Shown: one piece after another, positions 1 through 11,010 of the stretch
Numbering within the stretch: the first letter of the stretch is position 1
How the letters are laid out: every line of letters begins with the position of its first letter
From: Papilionanthe hookeriana x Papilionanthe teres
Taxonomy: Eukaryota > Streptophyta > Magnoliopsida > Asparagales > Orchidaceae
Assembly: GCA_022702705.1 (NCBI GenBank)
Contig: CM040426.1
Location: forward strand, 72,747,306 to 72,811,305
Direction: 5' to 3'
DNA: 64,000 bases
Translations under genes and position numbers: made by a program
Notes under the pieces: generated by a model
The model's database searches: none
The model's input: only the letters and a program-made list of their open reading frames with translations
What the model was told of the DNA's origin: nothing

Positions 1-154
1 CAACTTTTACAGTGCAATGCAAACTTTATTTAACAAATATCGGTAGTTTTTTTTTATTATTATTATAATTATTTTGAGTTTATTATATCAATTTTAGATA
101 AAAATGCATGAAAGAGTAAAAATGATAAGTTATTTATTAAATGGCATTATTAGA

Positions 155-156
<2 letters not shown>

Positions 157-203
<47 letters not shown>
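157..203. repeat. (TA)n microsatellite
   Basis: Nearly pure AT dinucleotide run interrupted once by 'ac'. Confidence 0.9.
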
Positions 204-205
<2 letters not shown>

Positions 206-1029
206 GACAAATTATTGCATCGAAATTCTGATGCGATTTAGCATCGAACTCCAATCGTGATTTATCACATTTACAGGCAAAACTCAAATTTAATACGTAG
301 GTGGCTGCGTTATATACATACGATAGTCCTCGATTAGAATGTTGATGCACCTAATACAATATTTTTTTCCTGAAAGGTCAAATAAAATCTAACAGCTAAG
401 ACATACAAAAACAATTCTAAATTTTCTAAGATTACATAAATAAAACATACTCAAGTAAAATTTACAAATTCTATAAAATATAAAGTTAGCTTTTTCAAAA
501 TATAAAATATATATCTGCCTATATTACATTTGTATTTTTACATACAAAATTCCTGCAATACTTAATATGCATAGTAAAATACAAGAGAATATAAACACAT
601 ATAAATGAATATAAAACCATTTAAATTTATTAATTTTATTAATTAGGAGCAAAATCTCGGGTTTAAAACACGCGAAGTTATAAAACAACTAAAACATAAT
701 TCCACTTAATATGATACAAATTAGCTCAAACCAAAGGCTTTAAAATAAAATCTTTTTAAATCAAACACAAATTAAAACTAATTTCTAAATGCAGTATAAT
801 TAAGTGTTCAACTAGCAAGTATATTTTTCTCACCCCACAAACCTCAAAAGATTAGACAATACTTGACTTTATGCTTGGGTCAAATACAACCTCTTGGTTG
901 CTTGTTGGTCATTTGGACTCTTTCACTAAATAAAGTACATATTAGTTGATGTGATAAGCACGCATTTAGACATACATAGATGTGTGATGTAATTTATCAT
1001 TAGTAGTTGGCGGACCATCAACAATTTAT
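204..1029. other. AT-rich intergenic, nothing recognised
   Basis: No open frame of interest, no convincing splice-linked exons and no repeat structure visible to me. Confidence 0.5.
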
Positions 1030-1860
1030 TGATCGTGTCATCAACATTTTTTTTTATGAAGCATGAATCTCAGTGCATTTTTAATGAAGGATATTCAAAA
1101 TTCAAATTGAAGATCATTCAGGGCCCTGATCTTAGCAAGTTTATAGTCAAACTGACTGTCTTGGCAAGACAAACCTAATGATAACGAAGTTGGGTCAATC
1201 CAAGTCCCATCAAGCCCAAATCAAGTCATTGGGCGCATTTAGAAGCTTCATATCATCATTTGAATGGTCAATTGAACTCCAAATTTGACATATTTATAGT
1301 CAAATCTAGCATCTTGAAATCCAACGAGTTCAAGATCACTCAATTTTGAGTTTATTAAGGCACTAAAAATATTAAAACATATTTATGATCAAGGTGTGAT
1401 CAATATGGGCCATCTGATGATGCGGTTGGGAAAGTTATTTTGTCAAATGAACATAATGCCCCTACCCTAGAAGCCATAAGTAGACCGCCTTTTCTCTTCA
1501 TTTGAGAGAGGGAAAAGAAGAGGAGGATATACAGAGCTCAACTAAAATGAAGACTCGATAATAACTTTGGACCTTCGTAGCCACCGACCATCGTTGACCA
1601 TCACCAGTCGGCCTCCATCGACCACCGCTGGTTGTCACTACTTTTGTTGCCAACCTTCTACCCTGATGATCTCTGTTTGCAAACATTGTATCCCATATAC
1701 AACTATAACAAATAAAATTTGTATTGAAAACCCATCGATAAATTTTGTCCTTTGTAGTTACTAACCGACGTCGATCACAACAAGTCAGCCATGATTGACC
1801 ACTGACGCCCACATCGTCAACCATTAACCATTGGCTACCACTGCTTACGGTCGTCTTACC
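1030..1860 (+). mobile_element. LTR-like unit with GTCGACC minisatellite, + orientation
   Basis: The stretch 1110-1400 matches, in the same order, the 5' arm of the unit at 53641-54603 (for example cattcagggccctgat at 1116 against cattcagagctctgat at 53757). It is followed at 1570-1860 by a GC-richer string of GACCATCGTTGACCATC-like words. The 3' border is not clear and no internal coding sequence is attached. Treated as a decayed solo LTR. Confidence 0.45.
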
Positions 1861-1929
1861 CAGAATATGGTGGTTGTTCCTAGCATTTATATTTTATTTA
1901 CACTATATAAAGATAAGTGTAGTAATTAG

Positions 1930-2730
1930 TATAAAATTCTAACCTCATTCTCCGTGAGAGAATGGGTCCAATCATCAACTACAACATAAATGGCTAATTA
2001 CTAGTGTTACAGCTTTCAACTACGATTTTGTGGCCAATTAAAGCTATTGTAGTCACCAATTTTGGTATATGTGGTCAAATGACGTTATTACAGTTTCCAA
2101 CTACAACCAATATAGCCAACTAATGATATTGCAGTCACCAACTATGTATATGTGGCTAACTATTATTATTACAACTTCTAATTGCGACCCATGCTTCCTA
2201 TTGACGTCATTGCGGTCACCAACTAAATAATTTGCGGCCAACTGTTGTTATTACGACTTCCAACTACGACATATACAACCAATGGACGATAATGCAATCA
2301 CGAACTACAACCTTTGTGGTTAACTCTTATTGTCACAACTTTCAACGACGTCCTCTATGGTCAACTATTGCTCTTGTAGCCATTAACTATGATCCTTGTG
2401 GCCAAATACTGCTATTATAACTTTCAACTATGACATATATGACCAACTAATGCTCTTGCAGATACCAACTATTGTTGTTTTGGCTAATTATTACTATTAC
2501 AACTTCCAACTACGACCTCTATGACAACAACCAATATTGCAGCTACCTATTACAACATTTATGTCCAACTACTACCTTTGTAGCAACTAACTAATGCTTT
2601 TATACACACTACTACTATTATAGCTTTTAATTTTAACATATATGTTCAACTGACGCTATTGAAGTTACAGATTACGACCTTCATGACCAACTAATACCTT
2701 AATAGCAACTAATTTCGACCTTTGCTCATT
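1930..2730. repeat. Degenerate minisatellite, about 45-50 bp unit
   Basis: Repeated degenerate words of the type 'caccaactacgac..atgtggccaactattattattacaacttc' run for about 800 bp. Adjacent units appear to alternate between an 'agtcacc' form and an 'acttcc' form, suggesting a dimer near 95 bp. There is no coding capacity. Confidence 0.6.
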
Positions 2731-3179
2731 TACTACTATTGTGTCCTATATTTGTGAATTCATATGTACAATCAAGCTAGTTAAACAAGTTCATTTTTTA
2801 GTAGTAATAGAACTTATGAGGATTCATTAATTTCTAGTTTTTAATGGTTAATTGCAATCACTTGACAAATATATGATTGAATGTATGCTTCGTGGAAGAC
2901 ATGTGAGAGTTGAAATGTTGTGGAGAGATGGTTTGTCAACGTGAGGGCAATGCACATGAGTTAGCGTTGAAAGAGAAGATCAAGAAGTATTATGAAAGCA
3001 TAAAAGATGGATGCTCAGTGAAAAAGTAAATCATAAATTTATTTTATTAAAGAAATGAAAAAGGACTTACTCTCCCACTTAAGCTTATTACCAATGTATA
3101 TGTACATGTAAAAGTGAAAAGGGAAATAAATGAAATAAGGAAAAGTAAACAACAACTATATAAAGACAATATGTAATAC
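2731..3179. other. Intergenic sequence between minisatellite and Copia remnant
   Basis: No gene seen. It may include the 3' non-coding end of the Copia element whose pol relic lies immediately to the right on the minus strand. Confidence 0.4.
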
Positions 3180-4447
3180 TTCCCTTTGAAATGAGCTATA
3201 AATATTTTTAATGGACATCTTGGACATGAGAGTAGCAAAGCTAGTGTGTGACAAAATCTTTTGTGAAGACATATGTTAATATATGTTATGATCGAATTTG
3301 TGTTAGCTTAATCACACAGGCAATAATCTTATCTCAAACAAAGTGGTAGTTGATATATATTTGTTTTGTTCATTCATGGAAGGTTGGGTTGTCGGTAATT
3401 GCATGGATACTTGACTGTCACAAAGTACTAATGTCGAAATTGGTAATTTTACCTTAAAATCCCAAAATAATTGGGTTAGCCTTGAAAACTCACTAGTAGT
3501 AGTTACAAATGCTCTATATTATGCTTTGAGAGAGGATCTAGATATTTAGTTTTGTTTCTTTGCCTTCCAAGATATTAAAGAAACCACATAATAAAATGTA
3601 GAACCGGTAATAGACATACTAGTGCTCAAATATGCTGCCCAAACAACATCTGAAAAGGCTTTAAGCTAAATGGGTGAAGCTTAAGAGAGAAATAAACCTT
3701 ATTCTAGAGTGGACTTAAAGCATCAAAGAAGATGATGAGTGGGAGATAAGTGTGATGTTCTACGTTGAACTAAGAATTGACTGAGCTTGTGCACAACAAA
3801 TGTACTATTTGGTTGTGATAATGTTAGATACATGAGCCTCCTTATAAGTCTCTGACATTGAGAAACATCTGAGAGAGGATCTCCATCCATAGAGTACAAT
3901 GGAAGTTTAGGATTTATGAGAATATTTGTTGGTTTGCTTCTAAGAAAACTAGTGTCCTCAAGAAGTTGTTAAGTGTAGTGACTTTGTGATAATGCAATTC
4001 CCAAATTAGATCAAACACTTTAAATACCTAAGGAATATTCGGAGATCCCAAAATCTATAAGGTTAAATTAAATGGAGGAATGATTTTAGTGATTTGATGA
4101 TAGATTCAGAAGGTCCCGTAATGATAAAATCATTAACATAAATAAGTAAAGCTACAAAGCCACTATCTATCCCTTTTGGTGAATAAAGTGTAATCATATT
4201 TAGATTGTGTAATGCCAATTTTAATTAAAGAATGAGAAAGTTTCGCGTACCATTGGCTAGAAGCTTTCTTTAAACCATAGATTGATTCGTGCAATTTGCA
4301 CACAAGATTATTTGTTTGATGAATGTTCATTAATGAATCTACAACCAACGTAAAACTTGTAAAAGAAAAATCATGATTTAAATCCTTTCGATCACTCAAA
4401 TAGCAAAATTCATGGTGAAAATCCAACTCTTTTTTTTTTTTAATCAA
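3180..4447 (-). pseudogene. Degenerate Ty1/Copia reverse transcriptase-RNase H remnant
   Basis: Reading from 4447 down, the minus strand shows LVCKLHESIYGLKKASSQWY, the hallmark Copia RT segment. A YVNDFIITG sequence (about 4150-4120) follows in place of the usual YVDDxxxTG. Further down come a weak RNase H/ADI-like stretch with a TQPSMNEQNK-type sequence and a terminal SKMSIKNIY. Several stops and frameshifts interrupt it, and gag, protease and integrase are absent. This is an old 3' pol fragment. I cannot tell which flanking repeat, if any, is its LTR. Confidence 0.75.
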
Positions 4448-4882
4448 TTTCTCAATAACTTAACGAAATGCATAAATATATCAGTTTGATAACTTAAAAA
4501 ATTAACTTGGATCATTTCCATATAATAAAAAACGGTCGAATAAAGTGTCGTGAAGCTAATGGAGCTCTGTTCCGGGTCAAACCGGCCTGGACCGGTCAAT
4601 TTGATCTACAAGTTGAATCCTATTCTAAGCCGGCAAATGTCAGGGCCGAAGCTCGGCCCAATTCTACTTTGGATACAGACAGCGATCGAACCATCCAGAC
4701 CACGCGGTTCCACAAAGTTCATTCCCGTATTTCGTTCTAACCCACCCCCGCTCTTCTAGAAGGAAATATAAACAGTTATTTTTAATATTTAAATATATAA
4801 TACTTTATCGGTTAATATTCAGATAATATTCAATTTTATTAATTCAGATATTTAGCAATAATTAGCTGGCATTAACTTTGCT
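4448..4882. other. Upstream region of the AIF-like gene
   Basis: AT-rich apart from 4540-4760, which is GC-rich with ACCGG and GGCCC words. The short open frames there resemble nothing I know, so I do not call them genes. Confidence 0.4.
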
Positions 4883-5018
4883 TATATATTCTTTCTTGAG
4901 AGCTAGTCTACCCTTCACCTTTCGGGAGCTCTTTCAATATCACGTCGTCTTCTTTGATTTGCTCTTACTCTTTACTTAATTCTCTGTAAATCGAGTTGGT
5001 TTGGTTGAGCGCAGAGCT
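4883..5018 (+). promoter_or_regulatory. Probable core promoter and 5' leader of the AIF-like gene
   Basis: A TATA-like TATATAT lies at 4883-4889, about 130 bp before the start codon. A plant initiation site about 30 bp downstream would give a leader of roughly 100 nt. CT-rich stretches follow it. The 4507-4740 stretch just upstream is distinctly more GC-rich than its surroundings and may be promoter-proximal. The start site is inferred only. Confidence 0.45.
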
Positions 5019-5134
5019 ATGGCCGTCGGTGGAGTTGAGAAATCAAAGAGGGTGGTGGTTGTGGGCGGTGGGATCGCCGGAGGTATCATCTCGAAGACGT
5101 TGCAGTCGCAGAACGAAGTAACACTTATAGATCC
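5019..5134 (+). CDS. AIF-like gene exon 1
   Basis: Starts at ATG 5019 and ends after two bases of a proline codon, followed by the donor gtatga. It encodes the first FAD-binding strand and loop, ending LIDP. Joining it to the next exon (acceptor ttacag, 7321-7326) restores DPKEYFEIPWAQLRSMVEP, the continuous conserved stretch of the family. That fixes both splice sites. Confidence 0.9.
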
Positions 5135-8100
5135 GTATGAATCTCTTGCCTTTCTTTTTAAAATTCATCTTCTGATTGTTATTCGTTAGTGTAATTTTTG
5201 TTTCCGGTATTAATATGTATTTTTGATCCGCTTTTGAAAACTATCTGAGCTGGAGCTGTTTGGTAGCAGGATTCATGCAGTATTAGGTTTCATTAAAACG
5301 GTACCGTAGCCCATTGGAGAGCCCACGGAATCTTAAATCCGGTGTAGCTTTATTTTTGCCTTGAATCCTAGCATTAGGGCGGATTTAAGCTAACTTCCTA
5401 AGCCTCGCGAACACTACTTCTTCACACGCAGCTGGTCGCGTACATCCATTCTCCGGGGATCTCCCGTTGCCACTGCTTTACTACTTTATCGTCGGGGGTT
5501 TCGGGACTTCGTGGGAGAAACATGGTGATTCGGATTTTGAAAATATTAATATTATTATCATTTTGATTAAATGAGATGTATTCAATAAAAAAATTTATTA
5601 ATTTTTATAATTATTATTTATTAGTTGAAAATGCATTAATTAATTTAAATTAATTAATTTTATTTGAGACTTGATCTGATTAAGTAGAATTTTATATGAC
5701 TAAATAGTTTTATAAAGTACTAAATAGTAATTAATTAGTATTATAACATCCATTAATTATAATTTTATTAGCAAAATTCATAACTTAAAAAGTTTAATCA
5801 AGTTATTATTATTTACTCGAACAAATTATGCATATATAATATTATATACATTATTATTGATGTGTGCTTGAAGATTCGCGACTGAAGAGTAATTGATTAT
5901 TGTTTTAGTGTTGCATTAGAATTCAGCATACATTCAGATGAAAAAAAATAACAAGTAATAACATCAAAAGTTCTTAAGAAAACTCATAAAGGAGAAAAAC
6001 CACGGGGTTTGGTACAGTTGTGAAAATTTACTATAAGTTGATTATTACAGAGACTCATTCTCCTACATACGGGAAAGATCTACTAGGTTTTTCAAATTAC
6101 AACGTAGACTGACGGCGTCTGGTCAGTGGTGGTTGACGGTGATTGGTGGTGATCCACAGTGGTCAGCGGTGGTCGATGGTGATCGACGAGTGTTGATAAT
6201 GGTCGGCGGAGGTCAACAACGGTTAACGGTGTTTGACGGCGGTCCGGGGTGGTCGGCGGTGGTCGGCTACTGTCAGCGGTGGTTGACAGTGGTCGATGGC
6301 AGTCGACGGTCGTCAGCGGCCGGCGGCGATCGATGATAAAAAAGTGGTGCTGGACTTTAACTTCTCAAAACTTTGAGTTATCTCTTAAGTGTCATGCTCC
6401 CTCTCATGAGAGGGGTGAGAATCAGCCGAAATTTGATGGACATTTGACTAACTTAACAATGTCGGAATTGAGCAATCTTGAGCTCATTGCATTCGTCTTG
6501 TCGGGACGATCGATTCGACTATAGGCTTGCTGGAATTGACATTTGTTTAATCTTCTAGATATGTCCACAAAATTTTTAAGACTGATTTAATGACTTAATT
6601 TGAGCTGGATTTGACTCGAATTGGACTAATTTTGTTAACGTTGAGGTATTCTTGTCGAGTTGGTCAATTTGACTTTAAATTTGCTCAAATCGGAGTTCTA
6701 GATGATTTTTTATCGAGGTTTAATATTTCTTGCTAAAAAAATCATCTTGAGATCTATGTCATTTCTCGATATTCTTGCCGGAGGATTGAATTTTGCTATA
6801 GATGTATCAGTTACATTAGTTAATCAAGCAACTAAAATAAGTTTAAATAATGATTGTAAGTTAATTAAAATATTATTCTAAGTTAATTAATATTATTTTA
6901 ATTTTTTATTTCATTTGTTTAATGGTAAGTTATTATTTAATTATTTTAGTGAATTACAAATTAATTATTAGTTGAGATGTTTAATTAAATTAATCTAATT
7001 AAGATGGATATCAGCAAAGTAAATATAACAAGATCTCCTAATCATGTAAATCCTTAAATATTGAAATAACTAGTAAGAAAAATTAATTCAATTTCACTGG
7101 ATCTCACCTATCACATCAAATAATTTCCTAACATTTAACCCCGATAGGATTTATTAAATAAGGAGATTTACAGGAGTTATTAAATCCTACTTGCAACCAA
7201 ACAGACCATTCAAACTGTCTATATTCTGTTTAATCTATATTTTAAAGCAACAAGACTCTGATCTTATATTCCATTATATATATTAATTTACACTTCATTC
7301 TGATTTTTCTTCTATTTATATTACAGAAAAGAATACTTTGAGATACCATGGGCACAGTTGAGGTCAATGGTAGAACCATCATTTGCAGAAAGAACATTGA
7401 TAAAACACTCTGACTACTTAACTGATGCTACAATCATTTCTTCGCATGCAACGAATGTTACCGATCATGAGGTCCACACAGCTGATGGTCGAACACATCC
7501 ATATGATTATCTTGTCTTGGCTACTGGCCATCCTGGTTCTGATAAAGCTCACAGAAAGGATAGACTCAGCTATTTTCAGCAAGGCAAGTTTATCTAACGC
7601 CATTTCTATTTATACTTTAAATATGCATAATTAAACATGGAAACAATATGGAAGTTAGCTCCTTTCCCTTATTTTAATTCTAGAAATTTATTTGTTCTAC
7701 AGCGTGCTAAATGTTGTTGCTATTTTCTTATTAGAACATTTGTAATTAATTGACAGATTATGAGAAGATCAAGTCATCAAACTCTATTTTGATCATTGGT
7801 GGTGGTCCAACTGGCGTTGAACTCGCTGGAGAGATTGCTGTTGATTTTCCGGAGAAGAAGGTGACCATTGTCCATAAAGGGCAAAGGTTGATAGAATTCA
7901 TAGGCCCAAAAGCATCCAAAAAGGCATTCAATTGGTTGGTTAAAAAGAAGGTGGAAGTCATTCTGGGACAAACAGTAGACCTGGAGTCTTTGTCTGAAAG
8001 TGGAGTTTATGTTACATCAGGTGGAGAGAAGATCTCTGCGGACTGCCATTTTGTTTGTGTGGGAAAACCAGTGGCTTCATCATGGCTGCATGATTCTATC

Positions 8101-8838
8101 TTAAAGGAATCCCTGGACAGGAAGGGGCAGTTAATGGTTGATGCTTATTTGAGAGTGAAAGGACATGATAACATTTTTGCTATTGGAGACATTAATGATG
8201 TCCCTGTAAGTATTTCTACTCTGAATTCTCATTATTTGTAGTGTTAAGGAGTAAATTTCCAAGATGATCCCCTGACTGTTTAAATAGAGCTAATTTAATC
8301 CCAGAATCTATATAAATGCTAAATTAATTTCTGACTTTTTAAATTGGGGCTCAAATAGTCTTTTGTGGAGACTATTTTAGCCTATATTAAAAGAGTTGGG
8401 ACTAAGTGGCACTTTATAGGCTCTAGGACTACAATGACCCTCTATAAAGAGTCGGGGAACTATTGACACTTTTCTTGTTAAGAAAGTCTTATTTTATATC
8501 TAAATTATAATGTTTCACTGCATCCTAATGCCCCCTTCTTCCATATCTGATGCGCTTGCTCTTCATTACATTTGCAGGAGATCAAGCAGGGGTTCCTTGC
8601 AGAGAAGCATGCTTCAGTGGTAGCCAAGAACCTGCAATTATTGATTAAGGGAGCTCCTGAGAAGAAACTTGCAACTTATACAGCTTCCCCAGCCATTGCA
8701 ATAGTTTCATTAGGAAGAAAGGAAGGAGTTGCTCAGCTTCCCTTTGCCACACTCTCTGGATGCTTGCCGGGGAAGATCAAATCAAAGGATCTATTTGTGG
8801 GGAAGACAAGGAAGACATTGGGGCTGAAATCCACGTAA
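5019..8838 (+). CDS. AIFM2/FSP1-like FAD/NAD(P)H oxidoreductase (plant apoptosis-inducing factor homolog), 4 exons
   Basis: Coding exons are 5019-5134, 7327-7583, 7757-8205 and 8578-8838: 1,083 bp, 360 residues plus stop. Visible motifs are an N-terminal Rossmann loop GGGIAGG (about residues 16-22) with D38 closing the second strand, YDYLVLATG (98-106), a second dinucleotide loop GGGPTGVELAGE (139-150) and the C-terminal FAD motif FAIGDIND (265-272). These are the order and spacing of the AIFM2-type two-dinucleotide-binding flavoproteins, and the length is normal for the family. Animal FSP1 reduces quinones with NAD(P)H; the plant role is not settled, so substrate and compartment are inference. 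I chose ATG 5019 because it starts the domain directly and no earlier in-frame ATG is open. Introns 1 and 3 are GT-AG; intron 2 appears to be GC-AG. All phases close. Intron 1 (2.2 kb) holds transposon sequence and intron 3 holds a small repeat. Confidence 0.93.
5253..7211. mobile_element. Inverted-repeat DNA element in AIF-like intron 1, interrupted by an LTR
   Basis: The left end reads CTGTTTGGTAGCAGGATT (about 5256-5273). The right end (about 7184-7206), read in reverse, gives CTGTTTGGTTGCAAGTAGGA. The match looks like the terminal inverted repeats of PIF/Harbinger-type elements. Inside are GC-rich (5340-5540) and AT-rich parts without coding capacity. An LTR-like unit at about 5858-6815 sits inside it. 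I did not find a clean target duplication, so the exact ends are uncertain. Confidence 0.45.
5858..6815 (-). mobile_element. Solo-LTR-like unit (minus) nested in AIF-like intron 1
   Basis: Read on the minus strand it resembles the units at 50202-51284, 52073-53420 and 53641-54603. The 5' part has CAAAATTC and a GGAATTGACC-like AT-rich arm, then a GC-rich minisatellite built on GTCGACCACCGCTG-like words (about 6110-6345). Then comes a U5-like end with a 'gttttctcctt' type stretch, finishing in CATCA. No internal coding region is attached, so it looks like a solo LTR. Confidence 0.55.
7327..7583 (+). CDS. AIF-like gene exon 2
   Basis: Encodes residues from the completed P39 codon to Q124 and leaves one base for the next codon. 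Includes the conserved VEPSFAER segment and YDYLVLATG. The 3' end is AAG|gcaagt at 7581-7589, a GC donor; the nearby GT (7588-7589) would join out of frame and meet a stop at once. Confidence 0.88.
7757..8205 (+). CDS. AIF-like gene exon 3
   Basis: Acceptor tgacag (7751-7756), donor gtaagt (8206-8211). Carries the second nucleotide-binding loop GGGPTGVELAGEI and ends with FAIGDINDVP in complete phase 0. Confidence 0.93.
8247..8474. mobile_element. Small MITE-like repeat in AIF-like intron 3
   Basis: About 228 bp beginning near 'aaggagtaaatttcc' and ending near 'gggaactattgacact'. The two ends are rough inverted complements, and the body carries 'actattttagcc..attaaaag'. Related copies lie at about 36733-36970 and 40060-40530 in introns of the OSB gene. 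It fills most of the 372-bp intron. Confidence 0.55.
8578..8838 (+). CDS. AIF-like gene exon 4 (3' coding end)
   Basis: Acceptor tttgcag (8571-8577), phase 0, stop taa at 8836-8838. Encodes the C-terminal region beginning EIKQGFLAEKHA and including TASPAIAIVSLGRKEG, typical of the family C-terminus. Confidence 0.92.
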   Translation, partial: EIKQGFLAEKHASVVAKNLQLLIKGAPEKKLATYTASPAIAIVSLGRKEGVAQLPFATLSGCLPGKIKSKDLFVGKTRKTLGLKST

Positions 8839-10680
8839 ATGAATCATCATATATGCTTTATATAGTTTTGTGTGCTTCTATTTTGTATTAAATGATTTGT
8901 CTTTCTATTTTCTTATTGTCTTCGTTCTTGTTTTTGTGGGTGTCAAGACTTTGATTGTCGTTTGTTACAATTCAGCTTTGGAAACTCTATTTTGCATATA
9001 TGGGATCATCAACACAGTATGTTATATCAAAATGTGAGAAATTTCTGTAAATTGCTCATTTCATAAGTTCTTCAAACATTGTCATCTCATGTTTTTTAGC
9101 TGAGTAACATCCTAATTTTTTGATGTAATTGGTATTTTTAGTAAATAATAATCAATGATGTATTTGAGATTCATGTTTTAGATATTTATGCATATTTACA
9201 TGATTGCACGTGCTGTGTATATCAAATTTTTTTTTTTTTTTTTTTATGAACCATTTTTCAAGCTCTATCTGATATATTATTGTACATCATAAATAGTTTT
9301 CTTTAATAGATAACAAGACAAATAAATTTAATAGCCATTGCATGGAGCTGCTGCTAATGCTGATCTTGAGTTTCTGATTTTGAATTTAATTCTAAAAACA
9401 TGGAAAGGAACATATAATTATGTTTGAGTTATAATCATAACTGCATAAAGTCAACTCAATTTTGGTACATATTATTGATGGCAATGAGAAATATTTTGGA
9501 AAAAAACTAGTGCAACTCTCGAAAGCTGTAACTAACCCTTATTTAATTCATTTGGATATATATTTTTTACTTTGGTGAGCGCCTAAATCCTCTAAGCATT
9601 ATTATGAGATATCATTGATGACTCAAGTCTTACCTGCAACCTTCATATGTCATGGTCATCATTGCTTCAAGGCTCATGATGTCACTTTCATTTGTGTCAT
9701 GATCATTAGCACATTAAACATAATGATATAACATTCATTTGCATTATTGTCACATGTAATCCTTAATATTCTACCATATTAAAGGAAATTTGAGCCACCC
9801 ATATGGCACAGTTTCAACTTTCATAACAATTTTTCTCAGGAATACTCTCGGAAATATGTAATTCTTCGTCATTTCATACTGTCTCGAAAGAATCATAAAT
9901 GTTGAAATTTAATGATATTTAAAACATGAAGGCTTTATAAATTTATGAAGAAAGATAAGACATACAAAGGACGAATCAAATGTGCATAATAAACATAAAT
10001 TTATAAAAAATTCATAAGTGAATCAAATGTGCGTTATGACACTACTATAAGTAGCAGTCGTTAAATATCTCAATGGATAACTCCTACAACATACATACAA
10101 CCTCTTATGAACCTTTTAAATTAAATGAGATGCTATTTTCTTTTATCCATTTTTTTTTTTGACTTATTGCATAATAAATATAATCTACATGAGTTCATTG
10201 ATTTATCGTCATTACTTCATCTCCTCGTAATATTTTGTCTCCTCATAGAGTATTCAAAGTGTAATTTATTTCTTAATCATTATAATCTTTGAATCATAAA
10301 TAAATAAATTTCTTTGGTATTGGGTGTCAGTGAATTTTCTTCATTCATATCTTTTATATCATTTAAAAGTCAATATTACTTCTAAAGAAAAGGAGTAATG
10401 ATTAATAATTATATTAACAAGAATGATTAAAACCATTTGCTTCATGCTAAGCCGAATGTTCGAATATCAATAAATTATCAAATAGTGACATTTTGTAATC
10501 CAAGGGCAAATTGAGGCATCGTATTATGAGATACATCAATATTTGATAGTTAGCACCAAGATGATTAATATTTAGCTAAAGAATCAAATTAACCTTCTAA
10601 TAAATGATATCCGCCTTATCATATAGATAAGAGAATTATTATTGGTGATAATTTTATTTTTCTCACTTATTTCAATTCAT
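8839..10680. other. 3' flank of AIF-like gene and intergenic DNA
   Basis: The 3' UTR probably ends within the first 150-250 bases; a clear AATAAA was not pinned down. The rest is AT-rich with a long T tract at 9227-9245 and no gene that I can support. Confidence 0.45.
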
Positions 10681-10689
10681 TTATGAACA

Positions 10690-11010
10690 ACTCATCCTCT
10701 ACTCTTGAAGTCTTGGAGGAGCTTATTCCATTAAAATTTAAAGTTCCTCTTCTCAAAATATATAAAGGTGCTACTACCTCATTGATAATTTTGATATGTT
10801 TGAGAAAGCCTTTTCTCTCCACAACATCTCAGATCATGTTAAGTATAGGATTTTCACTATGATCTTCCAAAATTCTTTATGAAATGGGATCAATAACATG
10901 CTTGCTTCAACTGTCAACACTTTTATAGAGTTTCCTTGGATCTATCCGGTGCAAGTATTTGTGCTCTAAAGTTCATTGGAGGCTTCTCACACTTTTTTAT
11001 GTATCAAGCA
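10690..11010 (+). pseudogene. Degenerate Ty3/Gypsy gag fragment
   Basis: Translation around 10705-10860 gives LIPLKFKVPLLKIYKGATT and then, after a one-base shift, FDMFEKAFSLHNISDHVKYR. This matches the plant Gypsy gag pattern (IPxKFKxPxLxxYxGTxDPxxHLxxF...). Stops follow and no protease or pol is visible downstream. Flanking LTRs were not identified. Confidence 0.6.

Noticed and set aside
4507..4759. Two overlapping frames in GC-rich DNA before the AIF-like gene
   Set aside because: No similarity to known proteins and no splice link; treated as promoter-proximal sequence.
6133..6524. Open frames rich in V, G, D in AIF-like intron 1
   Set aside because: Produced by the GTCGACGGTGG minisatellite of the LTR-like unit.
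7758..7971. Minus-strand frames opposite AIF-like exon 3
   Set aside because: Antisense shadows of a well-supported exon.
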